42,712 nt of DNA from Planctomycetota bacterium (lineage in GTDB: Bacteria > Planctomycetota > Planctomycetia > Pirellulales > UBA1268). Where the stretch lies: contig JAGWWA010000008.1 of NCBI GenBank assembly GCA_018970605.1, positions 1 through 42,712 of the forward strand. Direction: 5' to 3'. This document shows positions 1 through 7,635 of this stretch, one piece after another. The notes beneath the pieces were generated by a model. The model made no database searches. It was not told the origin of the DNA and was given only the letters and a program-made list of their open reading frames with translations. The translations under genes were made by a program, and so were the position numbers. The stretch's first letter is position 1; each line of letters starts with the position of its first letter.

Positions 1-253
1 AGCTGACGGAGACATCGACGCCATCGAGCGGCAGCGGATGGCAGAGCGGGATGATGTCGCTGGTCCGCTTGGCGGCCATGATGCCGGCGATCCGGGCGGT
101 GGCCACGGCATCGCCCTTGTCGAGAGTGCGGGCCTTGATGCGTGCGACTGTCTCTGGCCTGGCACGCAACCGGGCCGACGCTTTCGCCGTTCGAGGGGTG
201 ACGGGCTTGCCGCCGACGTCGACCATCCGGATGCCGGGGGAGTCGTCACTCAT
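1..253 (-). CDS. moaC: Cyclic pyranopterin monophosphate synthase MoaC (partial, N-terminal 84 residues)
   Basis: The gene reads leftward and runs off the window edge, so only about half of the usual ~160 residues is visible. The translation contains the MoaC signature: [13 protein letters not shown] near residue 11, then [20 protein letters not shown] near residues 54-73. MoaC acts with MoaA in the first stage of molybdenum cofactor synthesis, turning the GTP-derived cyclic intermediate into cyclic pyranopterin monophosphate. The start is taken at the ATG at 253, because the conserved motif begins soon after it. An in-frame ATG at 265 is possible. Neither has a strong ribosome-binding site. 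A strong hairpin lies just upstream (278-314). The upstream gene on this strand is the HTH-receiver regulator, 254 bp away. Molybdopterin or tungstopterin is needed by formylmethanofuran dehydrogenase-type enzymes of the H4MPT route, but a link to the C1 genes here is only inference. Confidence 0.9.
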   Translation of the reverse strand, partial: MSDDSPGIRMVDVGGKPVTPRTAKASARLRARPETVARIKARTLDKGDAVATARIAGIMAAKRTSDIIPLCHPLPLDGVDVSVS

Positions 254-277
254 GCCGCTGAGCATACCCCGAAAATG

Positions 278-314
278 CCGTCGGCCGGCCCGCTGGTGGC
301 GGACCGGCCGACGG
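278..314 (-). promoter_or_regulatory. 11-bp perfect hairpin before moaC
   Basis: CCGTCGGCCGG at 278-288 pairs perfectly with CCGGCCGACGG at 304-314 around a 15-nt loop. On the minus strand the stem is followed almost at once by CATTTTC, so it resembles an intrinsic terminator. Because the moaC start lies only 13-25 nt beyond it, it could act as an attenuator or simply end transcription from the upstream gene. Its function is inference. Confidence 0.5.
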
Positions 315-339
315 TTCGGGGTCGGACGCTATTCCTGTC

Positions 340-469
340 GGCTCGCCTGGACGGCGAGCCTGGCAGCCGCGGGAACCCTTGGCGTTCCCGTCGGCTGGCT
401 AGGTTGTCACCGGCTCGCCTGGACGGCGAGCCTGGCAGCCGCGGGAACCCTTGGCGTTCCCGTCGGCTG
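340..469. repeat. Two identical 58-bp copies, each made of two hairpins
   Basis: Positions 340-397 and 412-469 are identical over 58 bp and separated by 14 bp. Each copy holds two inverted repeats in series. GGCTCGCC pairs with GGCGAGCC around a 5-nt loop. A second stem has CAGCCG and GGGAAC on one side and GTTCCC and CGGCTG on the other. The block lies between the HTH-receiver gene and moaC. It looks like a REP/BIME-type palindromic unit that has been tandemly duplicated. No coding is evident. Confidence 0.8.
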
Positions 470-474
470 CCTGA

Positions 475-505
475 GCCCGCCGGGGCCATGGATGGCCCGG
501 CGGGC
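475..505 (-). terminator. Strong hairpin at the end of the HTH-receiver gene
   Basis: GCCCGCCGGGGCCAT at 475-489 pairs with ATGGCCCGGCGGGC at 492-505 with one bulged base. It starts 2 nt after the stop codon of the regulator gene on the minus strand. There is no clear T-run, so it may be a transcript-end stabiliser rather than a classic terminator. The core GGCCATGGATGGCC resembles the hairpin after fae (9447-9477). Confidence 0.55.
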
Positions 506-507
506 GC

Positions 508-1080
508 TTAAACCAGTTCCTTCCGGGCGCCGATCAGCGTCCGGAGGCGTTCGGCGAGCAGGGCCACGTCGAAGGGCTTCTTGAAGCTCTCGTTGACGTG
601 CGCCCGATCGACCGTGATCTGCGAGCCGTCGTCCGGCAGCAGGGCGATCACGATCGTGTCGGCATACTCCGGATTGCGACGCAGGTTCTGGCAGATCTGC
701 TGGGCGTCGATTCGGCCGATCGAGTAGTCCACCACGATGCAGTCGGGATGGAAGCTCTCCGCCTGAATGCCGGCCTCGAAACCGCTGGCGGCGACCTGGA
801 TCTTGAAAGACCGCTCGACCGGCAGCTGTTTCTTCAGGTTCTCGATGAGCACCTGATCCTGGCCGACGAGCAGCACCTTCGCCATCGCCTCGTCCTCGAG
901 GTCGCCCAGCGGCATGCCGTGCTCCTTGAGGAACTTGATGAGATACTCCCGCGGAATGCGGCGGTCCTGGCTGCCCGGAATGCGGTAGCCCTTGAGGCGC
1001 CCCGAGTCGAACCACTTGCTCACCGTCCGTGGTGCGACTTTACAGATTTTGGCGACCTGGCCTGTCGTGAAAACCTTCAT
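508..1080 (-). CDS. HTH (excisionase/MerR-like) plus receiver-domain regulator
   Basis: A 190-residue protein with an N-terminal helix-turn-helix of the excisionase/MerR type (residues about 3-55; TTGQVAKICKVAPRTVSKWF followed by a basic wing). A receiver domain follows (residues about 67-185). The likely phosphoacceptor is Asp118 in IVVDYS, the conserved lysine is Lys168 in FKKPF, and Asp75 is the single acidic residue where receivers usually have two. The order, DNA-binding domain first and receiver second, is the reverse of most response regulators. I recall similar proteins as common in planctomycetes. The start is the ATG at 1080, with AGGGAG about 8 nt upstream. No histidine kinase is adjacent, so the partner is unknown. 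It probably controls transcription; the targets cannot be seen. Confidence 0.85.
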   Translation of the reverse strand: MKVFTTGQVAKICKVAPRTVSKWFDSGRLKGYRIPGSQDRRIPREYLIKFLKEHGMPLGDLEDEAMAKVLLVGQDQVLIENLKKQLPVERSFKIQVAASGFEAGIQAESFHPDCIVVDYSIGRIDAQQICQNLRRNPEYADTIVIALLPDDGSQITVDRAHVNESFKKPFDVALLAERLRTLIGARKELV

Positions 1081-1521
1081 CGTCTGGACTCCCTGTGGGA
1101 TCGTTCGTGTCCGGATATGTCCATGGCCAGTCCGCACTCTTCCGAGCGTCGAACACAGCCCCCCTGTGACGCGGACTGCTTCGTGGGGACGCCCGCGTCG
1201 TCGTGCCCCACGAAGGCCGGCCAGAGGCGCGGAGGGGGCATGTGAATGCCGGCCCGCCGGGCAAGCGTCCCTTGGGCAGGACGCCTCCCGATCGAGGCCG
1301 TGACTCGCAGGTTCCCCCCCTGCGCCGCACCAACGGAACGTCGGGATTGCTCCCAGACACCCCGTGGCATGGCCGTCCAGCAGGGTAGATCGAAAGATCA
1401 CGTCGTGAGACTTGAGCCGTTCTTCACGAACGCGCCGGTGGCATCGCTCGACCGGCCTGTGCCGAAGACGCCGGTCACGACGCAAACCGCTGGAATTCAG
1501 AGGGATGCAGCCGGTTCAGCC
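1081..1521. other. Intergenic stretch with one 10-bp hairpin
   Basis: These 441 bp lie between the smc stop and the HTH-receiver start, both leftward. No reading frame here looks coding. CTTCGTGGGG at 1179-1188 pairs perfectly with CCCCACGAAG at 1206-1215 around a 17-nt loop. The hairpin sits about 100 nt upstream of the regulator start and could be a leader structure or protein-binding site. I see no convincing promoter hexamers. Confidence 0.5.
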
Positions 1522-4500
1522 TCAGGCCGCCCGCGCCGAAGGGCGGGTGGCCGCCGCGGTCGATTCGAACCGTACGCTCACGCGCTTGGAGACCCCCGAC
1601 TCCTCCATGGTGACGCCGTAGAGCGTCGTGGCAGACGCCATCGTCTTTTTCGAATGCGTCACCACGATGACCTGGGTGGACGAGAGGAAATCGCGGAGGA
1701 CGGCCACGAACCGGTCGACGTTGGCCTCGTCGAGTGCGGCATCGACCTCGTCGAGAACGCAGAACGGACTCGGCCGCGATTTGAAAATCGCCAGCAGCAG
1801 GGCGACGCAGGTCATCGTCTTCTCGCCGCCAGACAGTAGGGAGATGCTACGGGGCTCCTTGCCGGGCGGTCGGGCGACGATCTCGACCGCCGCCTCCAGC
1901 AGATCGACGCCCTCCTCGAGCACGATGTCGGCCTGGCCGCCGCCGAAGACCCGCTCGAAGAGGTCGCGGAAGTAGCCCCGAACGGTCTCGATGGTCTCGC
2001 CGAGCAGCCGTCGGCTTTCCTCGTCGATCGTGGCGATCAGCTGCTCGATCGACTCCTTGCCGCCGGTGACGTCCGCGAGCTGGGCCTCGAGCTTCGCCAG
2101 TCGTTCGGCGAGCTCCTCCGCCTCCTGGAGCGCCTCCAGGTTGACCGACGTCATCGAGCCGAGCTTGCGGCGGAGTTCCTCGATACGGGCCTCGAGGTCG
2201 CCGCGGTCGTCGGGAATCGGTTCGTCGTCGCCGCCGTCCTCCACGGCGGTGTCGTTCGCAGTGACGGTGGCGGCGTCGATGTCGATGTCGTATTCGTCGC
2301 GGATTCGCTCCACAATCCGGGCCCGCTGGTGGCGGGCCTCCCCCGCCTCGAGTTCCAGCGAATGCAGCCGTTCCGAGAACGCCGTCGCGGCGGCCCGAGA
2401 CGACTCGATCGCCGCGGCCACGGCCTGCCGCTCGGCGTCGAGATGCTCACCGGCATGGAGCAGGCCGGTCAGCATGGTGGCGGACTGTTCGGCCACCCAG
2501 GCAGCCTCCGCCCGGGTCGCCGACGCTGCGAGCAGCTCGAGCTGGTGATCGTCGGCCCGCTGACGCGCCAGGGCCAGGCGGTTCCGTGCATCGACGACAT
2601 CGGCCTGCCTCGCGGCGAGCGTGGCCGCCGCGGTCGTGACGGCATCGCGAGAGCGGGCGAGCTTTTCCGCGGTGGCGGCCTCGTCCACCCGCAGGCGGTG
2701 GATTTCGTCGATCGTGGCGCCGCGGTCACGTTCGACGGCGTCGATCACCGCCTGACAGCGGTCAACCTCCTGCCGCGCTGCGGCGAGCGCTGATCCGGCG
2801 GCTTCGAGGTCTCGGCCGGACGACTCGCTGGCCGACTCGGCGGCGATCGACCTCTGATCGGCTCGTCGGGCCTCCGCCTCCGCCAGCGGGATCGACTCGC
2901 CTGCCGACCGCTCGTCGCGGCAGACGCGGGCCAGATCGGCCCGTGCCGTGGCGAGGGCCTCGCCCGCTTCCTGGCGGCGCGTGGCCGCCAGGGCGATCTC
3001 GCCCGCGCGAGACTCGATCGCCATCTGCGCGGCGTCGATGTCGGCCTGGACTCGTTCCACCGCCCGCGACAGTTCGGCATGCCGTTCATCGAGCGCGCGG
3101 AGTTCGCTGCGGCGAGCGACGAGGCCTGTCGTTCCGGCGGGCGAGCCGATCGTAAACCCGCCGTCGGCCATGAGGCTCGCGCCGTCGCGGGCAAGAAACA
3201 GCGTGCCCGGGGGAGCGGAAGCGAGCAGCGGGAGCGCGTGTTCGACCCGCTCGACGATCCATGCGCGGCCGAGCAATCGGCGGATGAGATCGGACATGGC
3301 CGGCGCCTGCCCGCCTTCCGCGATCAGCCGGTCGAGCCGGCCGACGATGCCCGGATGAGGGTCGGGCTCGAAGCCGTCTGGGTCGCGAAGTTGGCCACCG
3401 GCGAGGAAGCCGATCCTGCCGCCGGCGGCGAGGACGGCGTCGGCGGCGGGGGTGGAAGCCCAGGCGGCATGCCAGCCGATCGCCTCATCGAGCGACTCGA
3501 CCACGAGGCATTGCCCGAGTTCACCGAGGGCGAGGTCGACCAGCGGCGCCCACTCGACGCCTGCGACGACGAGGTCGGCCAGCACGCCGGCAAGGCCCGG
3601 CACCGTCGCCGCCGCCTCGTCGTGGAGCAGGCGCCGCGACGCCTCCGAGATCCCCTCGTGCCGGTCGACGACGTCCTGAAGCACCGTGCGGCGCTCGCGG
3701 CATGCTTCGAGCGTCGCCTGCCAGCCGGCAAGGTCTCGCCACGCCTTGCGCAGGGTGGTGGTGGCTTCCCGCTGGGCCGTCTCGAGGGATTCGAGTTCGC
3801 CGGCCACCGATGCCAGCCGGGCCTCGAGCGACTGCAGGTGGCCCTCGCACGCCGCCCGCGACTCGCCGAGCGCGGCATGCCGCCCGCGAGCTTCCGCGAC
3901 CCTTTGATGCGCCGCCGTGGCGGCCGCGCGGGCGCCGTCAGCCGCGGCCATGGCCCGTTCGTGCTCCGATTCGAGCCTCAGGTGCCGGCGGGAAAGCTCG
4001 GCCAGCGACTCCGTCGCGGCCTTGAGTGCCTCGCGGGCCGCCGTCGCATCGTGATGCGAACCAGCCACCGCGGTCTCCCTCGTGTCGAGCGCGGTCCGCA
4101 GCGTGCCGAGCGTCGCGGCGATCGCCGCGGCGGCGGTTTCGGCCGAGGCGAGTGCGGCGGTCGCCGTCCTGTCGGCATCGATGGCGGCTTCCACCGCTTC
4201 GGCGGCCCGGGCGAGGTCGTGTTCGAACTCGCTGCGGCGTCCGCGGACGAGCGTCTCGGTGGCTTCGGCGGCCGCCAGTCGCTGGCTCTCCGCGGCGGCC
4301 GCCGCACGAGCCGACGTGAGTCGGGGATGCAGAGACTCCGCGTCGGCGGACAGCGTTGCGATCGAGGCCGCGAGATCGACGACCCGCGACTCGTTGTCGG
4401 CCGCAGCCGCCCGCGCGGCGGTGAGCGACTCCTCGACCGTGCCAATGGCGGCATCGACGCCCGAGAGGTCGCGGGTGGCGGCGGCGATCCGCAGACGGCG

Positions 4501-5169
4501 GAGACGATCCTGCATCGAGCGCCAGCGGCGGGCGCGGGCCGCCTGGTGGCGGACCGTCTCCAGGCGGCTGGAAACCTCGCCGACGATGTCGGCGAGCCGC
4601 TGGCGGTTCTGTTCGGCTCGTTCGAGGCGGCGGAGCGACTCCGCGCGGCGGCTGCGGAACCTGGTGATGCCCGCCGCCTCTTCGAAGACGGCACGCCGGT
4701 CGCGACCGGACGCGACGAGCAGCGCATCGACGCGGCCCTGCTCGATGACGCTGTATGCCTCCGTCGCCGCCCCGGTGCCCGAGAAGAGTTCGCGGATGTC
4801 GCGGAGCCGCGAGGGCTCGCCATTGACGAGATACTCGCTCTCGCCGTTGCGGTAGACCCGCCGCGAGATCTGCACCTCGTCGCTCTGCACCGGGAGGGTG
4901 CGGCCTGAGTTGTCGAAGCAGAGCGACACCTCGGCCATGTTGAGCGGCTTGCGGGCGGCGGAGCCGGCGAAGATGACGTCGGTCATCTCCTTGCCGCGGA
5001 GGCTGCGGACCGACTGCTCGCCGAGCACCCACTTGATCGCATCGACGACGTTGGACTTGCCCGAGCCATTGGGGCCGACGACGACGGTGATTCCGTCCGG
5101 AAACTCGAACCGCGTCCGGTCGGCGAAGCTCTTGAAGCCGAAGAGTTCCAGCGCGGTGAGCCGCGTCAT
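1522..5169 (-). CDS. smc: Chromosome segregation protein SMC
   Basis: A 1215-residue SMC ATPase of normal family length. The N-terminal head has Walker A GPNGSGKS at residues 32-39 and the usual LELFGFKSFAD opening. Long Ala/Arg/Glu-rich coiled coils flank a hinge at roughly residues 500-680. The C-terminal head has the ABC signature LSGGEK near residue 1111 and Walker B FCVLDEVDAALD near 1140. With ScpA and ScpB, SMC organises and separates newly replicated chromosomes; neither partner gene is in the window. The ATG at 5169 overlaps the stop codon of the upstream lipoprotein gene (ATGA), so the two are probably co-transcribed and translationally coupled. That is an odd partner for smc. Confidence 0.97.
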   Translation of the reverse strand: MTRLTALELFGFKSFADRTRFEFPDGITVVVGPNGSGKSNVVDAIKWVLGEQSVRSLRGKEMTDVIFAGSAARKPLNMAEVSLCFDNSGRTLPVQSDEVQISRRVYRNGESEYLVNGEPSRLRDIRELFSGTGAATEAYSVIEQGRVDALLVASGRDRRAVFEEAAGITRFRSRRAESLRRLERAEQNRQRLADIVGEVSSRLETVRHQAARARRWRSMQDRLRRLRIAAATRDLSGVDAAIGTVEESLTAARAAAADNESRVVDLAASIATLSADAESLHPRLTSARAAAAAESQRLAAAEATETLVRGRRSEFEHDLARAAEAVEAAIDADRTATAALASAETAAAAIAATLGTLRTALDTRETAVAGSHHDATAAREALKAATESLAELSRRHLRLESEHERAMAAADGARAAATAAHQRVAEARGRHAALGESRAACEGHLQSLEARLASVAGELESLETAQREATTTLRKAWRDLAGWQATLEACRERRTVLQDVVDRHEGISEASRRLLHDEAAATVPGLAGVLADLVVAGVEWAPLVDLALGELGQCLVVESLDEAIGWHAAWASTPAADAVLAAGGRIGFLAGGQLRDPDGFEPDPHPGIVGRLDRLIAEGGQAPAMSDLIRRLLGRAWIVERVEHALPLLASAPPGTLFLARDGASLMADGGFTIGSPAGTTGLVARRSELRALDERHAELSRAVERVQADIDAAQMAIESRAGEIALAATRRQEAGEALATARADLARVCRDERSAGESIPLAEAEARRADQRSIAAESASESSGRDLEAAGSALAAARQEVDRCQAVIDAVERDRGATIDEIHRLRVDEAATAEKLARSRDAVTTAAATLAARQADVVDARNRLALARQRADDHQLELLAASATRAEAAWVAEQSATMLTGLLHAGEHLDAERQAVAAAIESSRAAATAFSERLHSLELEAGEARHQRARIVERIRDEYDIDIDAATVTANDTAVEDGGDDEPIPDDRGDLEARIEELRRKLGSMTSVNLEALQEAEELAERLAKLEAQLADVTGGKESIEQLIATIDEESRRLLGETIETVRGYFRDLFERVFGGGQADIVLEEGVDLLEAAVEIVARPPGKEPRSISLLSGGEKTMTCVALLLAIFKSRPSPFCVLDEVDAALDEANVDRFVAVLRDFLSSTQVIVVTHSKKTMASATTLYGVTMEESGVSKRVSVRFESTAAATRPSARAA

Positions 5170-6908
5170 TCGGGCTCGTCGGCACCGCGATCCGCCTCGG
5201 CCGCCGGGGAGTCGGCGTCTTCCGGGATGTCGCGGGAGCGGGCTGACGCCTCCTGGTGAATCGACGGTCGGCCGTCGAGCTCGTCGGGCAACGCGTCGAA
5301 GGCCAGCCGGCTCGTCAGGCCGCGGGCGGCACTGGCCTGCTGGAGGAACTGAACGGCATCCGGATAGGTGCCGCCGAGTTCGATGATGGAGCGGACGATC
5401 CGCTCGGCGGTGGCGGGCACCTCCGCCTGCTGGTCCGACTGACCTGGCGTGAATCGGCTGACCGTCGCCACGTCGCCCTCCACGACGACCACGATGGACG
5501 AACCGGCCTCGGCGCGAAGGCCGTCGGCGACGTCGTGTTCCGTGCCGAAGAAGACGATCTCCGGCCGATGGCTCCTGGTGACGTGCACCAGCGGCGGGCC
5601 GTCAACGTCGAGGACGTGGATCGAACAGGCGTCGCCAAGCCGGTCGCCGCGGACGAGCGGCAGGTCGGGGTCCATGCGCCAGAGCGCGCGGAAGGCGCCG
5701 TAGCGGGTCTCGGCGCTGCGGCTGGCAAGGAGCGACTGCAGGGCATCGACACCGTTGGCGTCGTCGAGCACCGAGAGCGCGGCCAAGGCCGATGGCCGAG
5801 CGCTGCGGAGATTCGCCGCAGCCTCGGCGAGATGCGGCGCCGCCACCGACTCTCCGAGGTAGGCCAGGGCCTCGGCGGCCGCGTAGCGGATCTCAGGATC
5901 CTTCGAGTCGAGCGCCGTGCGGAGCGTCGGGATCGCCTCCTTGCCGATTGCCTCGAGCCGGAGGGCCGCGATGGGAGCCGTCACGGGATCCTCGAGTTGT
6001 CGCGAGAGCAGTTGCATGCGGGCATGACGGCCGCCGGGCGGTTCGATCACCGCGATGCTCTGCACCACGCGGATGTAACGGGCGAGATTGTGCCGGTAGG
6101 TTGGCGGAACCTCGAGTTCGATGTAGCGGTCGGTCTGCGGATTGGCCACGCCCCGCTTGGCCCCCTTGATGACGGCATGGAACCGCCGGTTGATCCAGTC
6201 GCCCAGCCGTTTCGACATCGCGAAGGAGCGGTGTTCGGCGGCGAGCACGAGCCCGAGGTCGCGGTCCGTAAGGGCGATGCCGCCGCCGGGTACGCGGGCC
6301 CGGATCTTCGACTTGGAGTCGAGTGTGCCGCCGGAGACGGGATCGACGAGCAGCGGTCCTTCGGCCACACCGAGTTCGTGCCCGTCGCGGATCGTGTTGC
6401 CGATCACCGCCATCTCCGCCATCCTCGTCTCCATCAGCCAGCCGCCGGCGAGGCTCGACGTGTCGTTGTCGGGAGGAACCTCCACGAACACGTCGAAGCG
6501 ATCTCCCTTGCGTACGCCCGGCGGCAGATAGCCGTGGACCCATGCGAGTGACGTCGATCGTGAGGCGAGCAGGGCGTTGGGCTCGACCACTCCCCGGCCC
6601 TGCATGTCGGAAAGGAGCGTCTGCCGCTGCGGGCCCGGCGGCGGATCGCTGCCGGTGTCGGCCAAGCCGGTCACGAGCGCAGGTCGCTCGATGCGCTTGG
6701 CGTTGAGACCCCAGGGCGCCGCGTAGTCGCCCACGAGTTTGGTGTCGGCCTCGAGCTGCGACAGGGCCTCGAGTTCGGGGCTCTGGCTGCGGATCGCCGG
6801 ACCGGCGCATCCTGCCGCCAGGCTCGCCACGAACACGAGCAGGCTGGCGACGAGGGCAGCCGATCGGGGATCGCGCCGCGACGATGACGACAGGCGGTCG
6901 GCGGGCAT
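5166..6908 (-). CDS. Lipoprotein with P-ring (FlgI)-like domain and HEAT repeats
   Basis: A 580-residue protein starting at the ATG at 6908. That start places a basic N-region, a hydrophobic core (AALVASLLVFVASL) and a lipobox LAAGC (Cys34) exactly where a lipoprotein signal should be. Residues about 60-320 resemble the flagellar P-ring protein FlgI, including VHGYLPPGVRKGDRFDV and a late VIEPPGG-type segment. Alpha-helical HEAT-type repeats follow (about 320-450; AIPTLRTALDSKDPEIRYAA), and then an acidic, disordered tail. No flagellar genes lie nearby, so the protein is probably an envelope component that reuses this fold. The stop overlaps the smc start. The FlgI similarity is judged by eye. 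The function is unknown. Confidence 0.75.
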   Translation of the reverse strand: MPADRLSSSSRRDPRSAALVASLLVFVASLAAGCAGPAIRSQSPELEALSQLEADTKLVGDYAAPWGLNAKRIERPALVTGLADTGSDPPPGPQRQTLLSDMQGRGVVEPNALLASRSTSLAWVHGYLPPGVRKGDRFDVFVEVPPDNDTSSLAGGWLMETRMAEMAVIGNTIRDGHELGVAEGPLLVDPVSGGTLDSKSKIRARVPGGGIALTDRDLGLVLAAEHRSFAMSKRLGDWINRRFHAVIKGAKRGVANPQTDRYIELEVPPTYRHNLARYIRVVQSIAVIEPPGGRHARMQLLSRQLEDPVTAPIAALRLEAIGKEAIPTLRTALDSKDPEIRYAAAEALAYLGESVAAPHLAEAAANLRSARPSALAALSVLDDANGVDALQSLLASRSAETRYGAFRALWRMDPDLPLVRGDRLGDACSIHVLDVDGPPLVHVTRSHRPEIVFFGTEHDVADGLRAEAGSSIVVVVEGDVATVSRFTPGQSDQQAEVPATAERIVRSIIELGGTYPDAVQFLQQASAARGLTSRLAFDALPDELDGRPSIHQEASARSRDIPEDADSPAAEADRGADEPE

Positions 6909-7116
6909 GCGAGTGGCATCCAATGGGGGCCGCGGGCGGTGGGGCCGGACCGCGGGCGGGGCGGGAACGTAGGCCCGGGCCGACAAGGGGGTCAAGGGTG
7001 TTTTGGGCGGCCGCGACCGCGATTGCCCGGTTCCGGGCCGGTTGCTACGGTTCGCCTCCCGCCGCGGGTGTTCTCCGGCGGCCACCGCATACCCACCGAG
7101 ACATGTTCACATCCGC

Positions 7117-7635
7117 ATGGAGCGAGCCATCGTGACGGCCATCACCCCCAACAGCCTCGGCATCCATGTCCGCTGGATGATCCGTCGGGACATGCCCGAA
7201 GTGATCGGCATCGAACAGGAGGCGTTCGAGTTTCCGTGGTCGGAGGAGGATTTCACCCGCTGTCTCCGTCAGCGAAACTGCATCGGCATGGTCGCAGAAC
7301 TCGCCGACTCGGTCGTGGCCTTCATGATTTACGAGCTGCACCGCTCCCGACTTCACATGCTGAACTTCGCGGTGATGCGGTCGCACCGCCGCCTCGGCAT
7401 CGGCACGCAGATGATGGACAAGTTGGTCGCCAAACTCTCCCCCGACCGCCGCGGCCGAATCGCGCTGGAGGTGCGGGAGACCAACCTGCCGGCGCAGCTT
7501 TTCTTCCGCTCGCTCGGCTTCCGGGCCACGTCGGTGCTCAAGGACTTCTACCGCGACTCCACCGAAGACGCGTACCTCATGCAGTACTCCCTCGAGGCCG
7601 CCACGGTGCCGATGGAGCGGCGGCTCGCCGGCTGA
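7117..7635 (+). CDS. rimI: GNAT-family N-acetyltransferase, RimI-like
   Basis: A 172-residue GNAT protein. VIGIEQEAFEFPWSEEDF and the acetyl-CoA pyrophosphate-binding loop RRLGIG are typical of RimI, which acetylates the N-terminal Ala of ribosomal protein S18. ALEVRETNLPAQLFFRSLGF is the usual RimI C-terminal block. Substrate assignment within GNATs is uncertain. The start may be the ATG at 7117 or, more likely by ribosome-binding site, the GTG at 7132, which has GGAG about 10 nt upstream. The gene is divergent from the lipoprotein gene across about 200 bp. Its last 59 bp overlap the end of the convergent ATP-grasp gene. Confidence 0.8.
   Translation: MERAIVTAITPNSLGIHVRWMIRRDMPEVIGIEQEAFEFPWSEEDFTRCLRQRNCIGMVAELADSVVAFMIYELHRSRLHMLNFAVMRSHRRLGIGTQMMDKLVAKLSPDRRGRIALEVRETNLPAQLFFRSLGFRATSVLKDFYRDSTEDAYLMQYSLEAATVPMERRLAG

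Noticed and set aside
340-469. The two 58-bp copies as a CRISPR array
   Set aside because: There are only two copies, the spacer is 14 bp, each repeat contains two hairpins, and there are no cas genes.
3079-4908. 609-codon open frame on the plus strand inside smc
   Set aside because: It is antisense to the clear smc coding sequence, and its product is low-complexity Arg/Gly-rich sequence without family motifs. High GC content produces such open frames.
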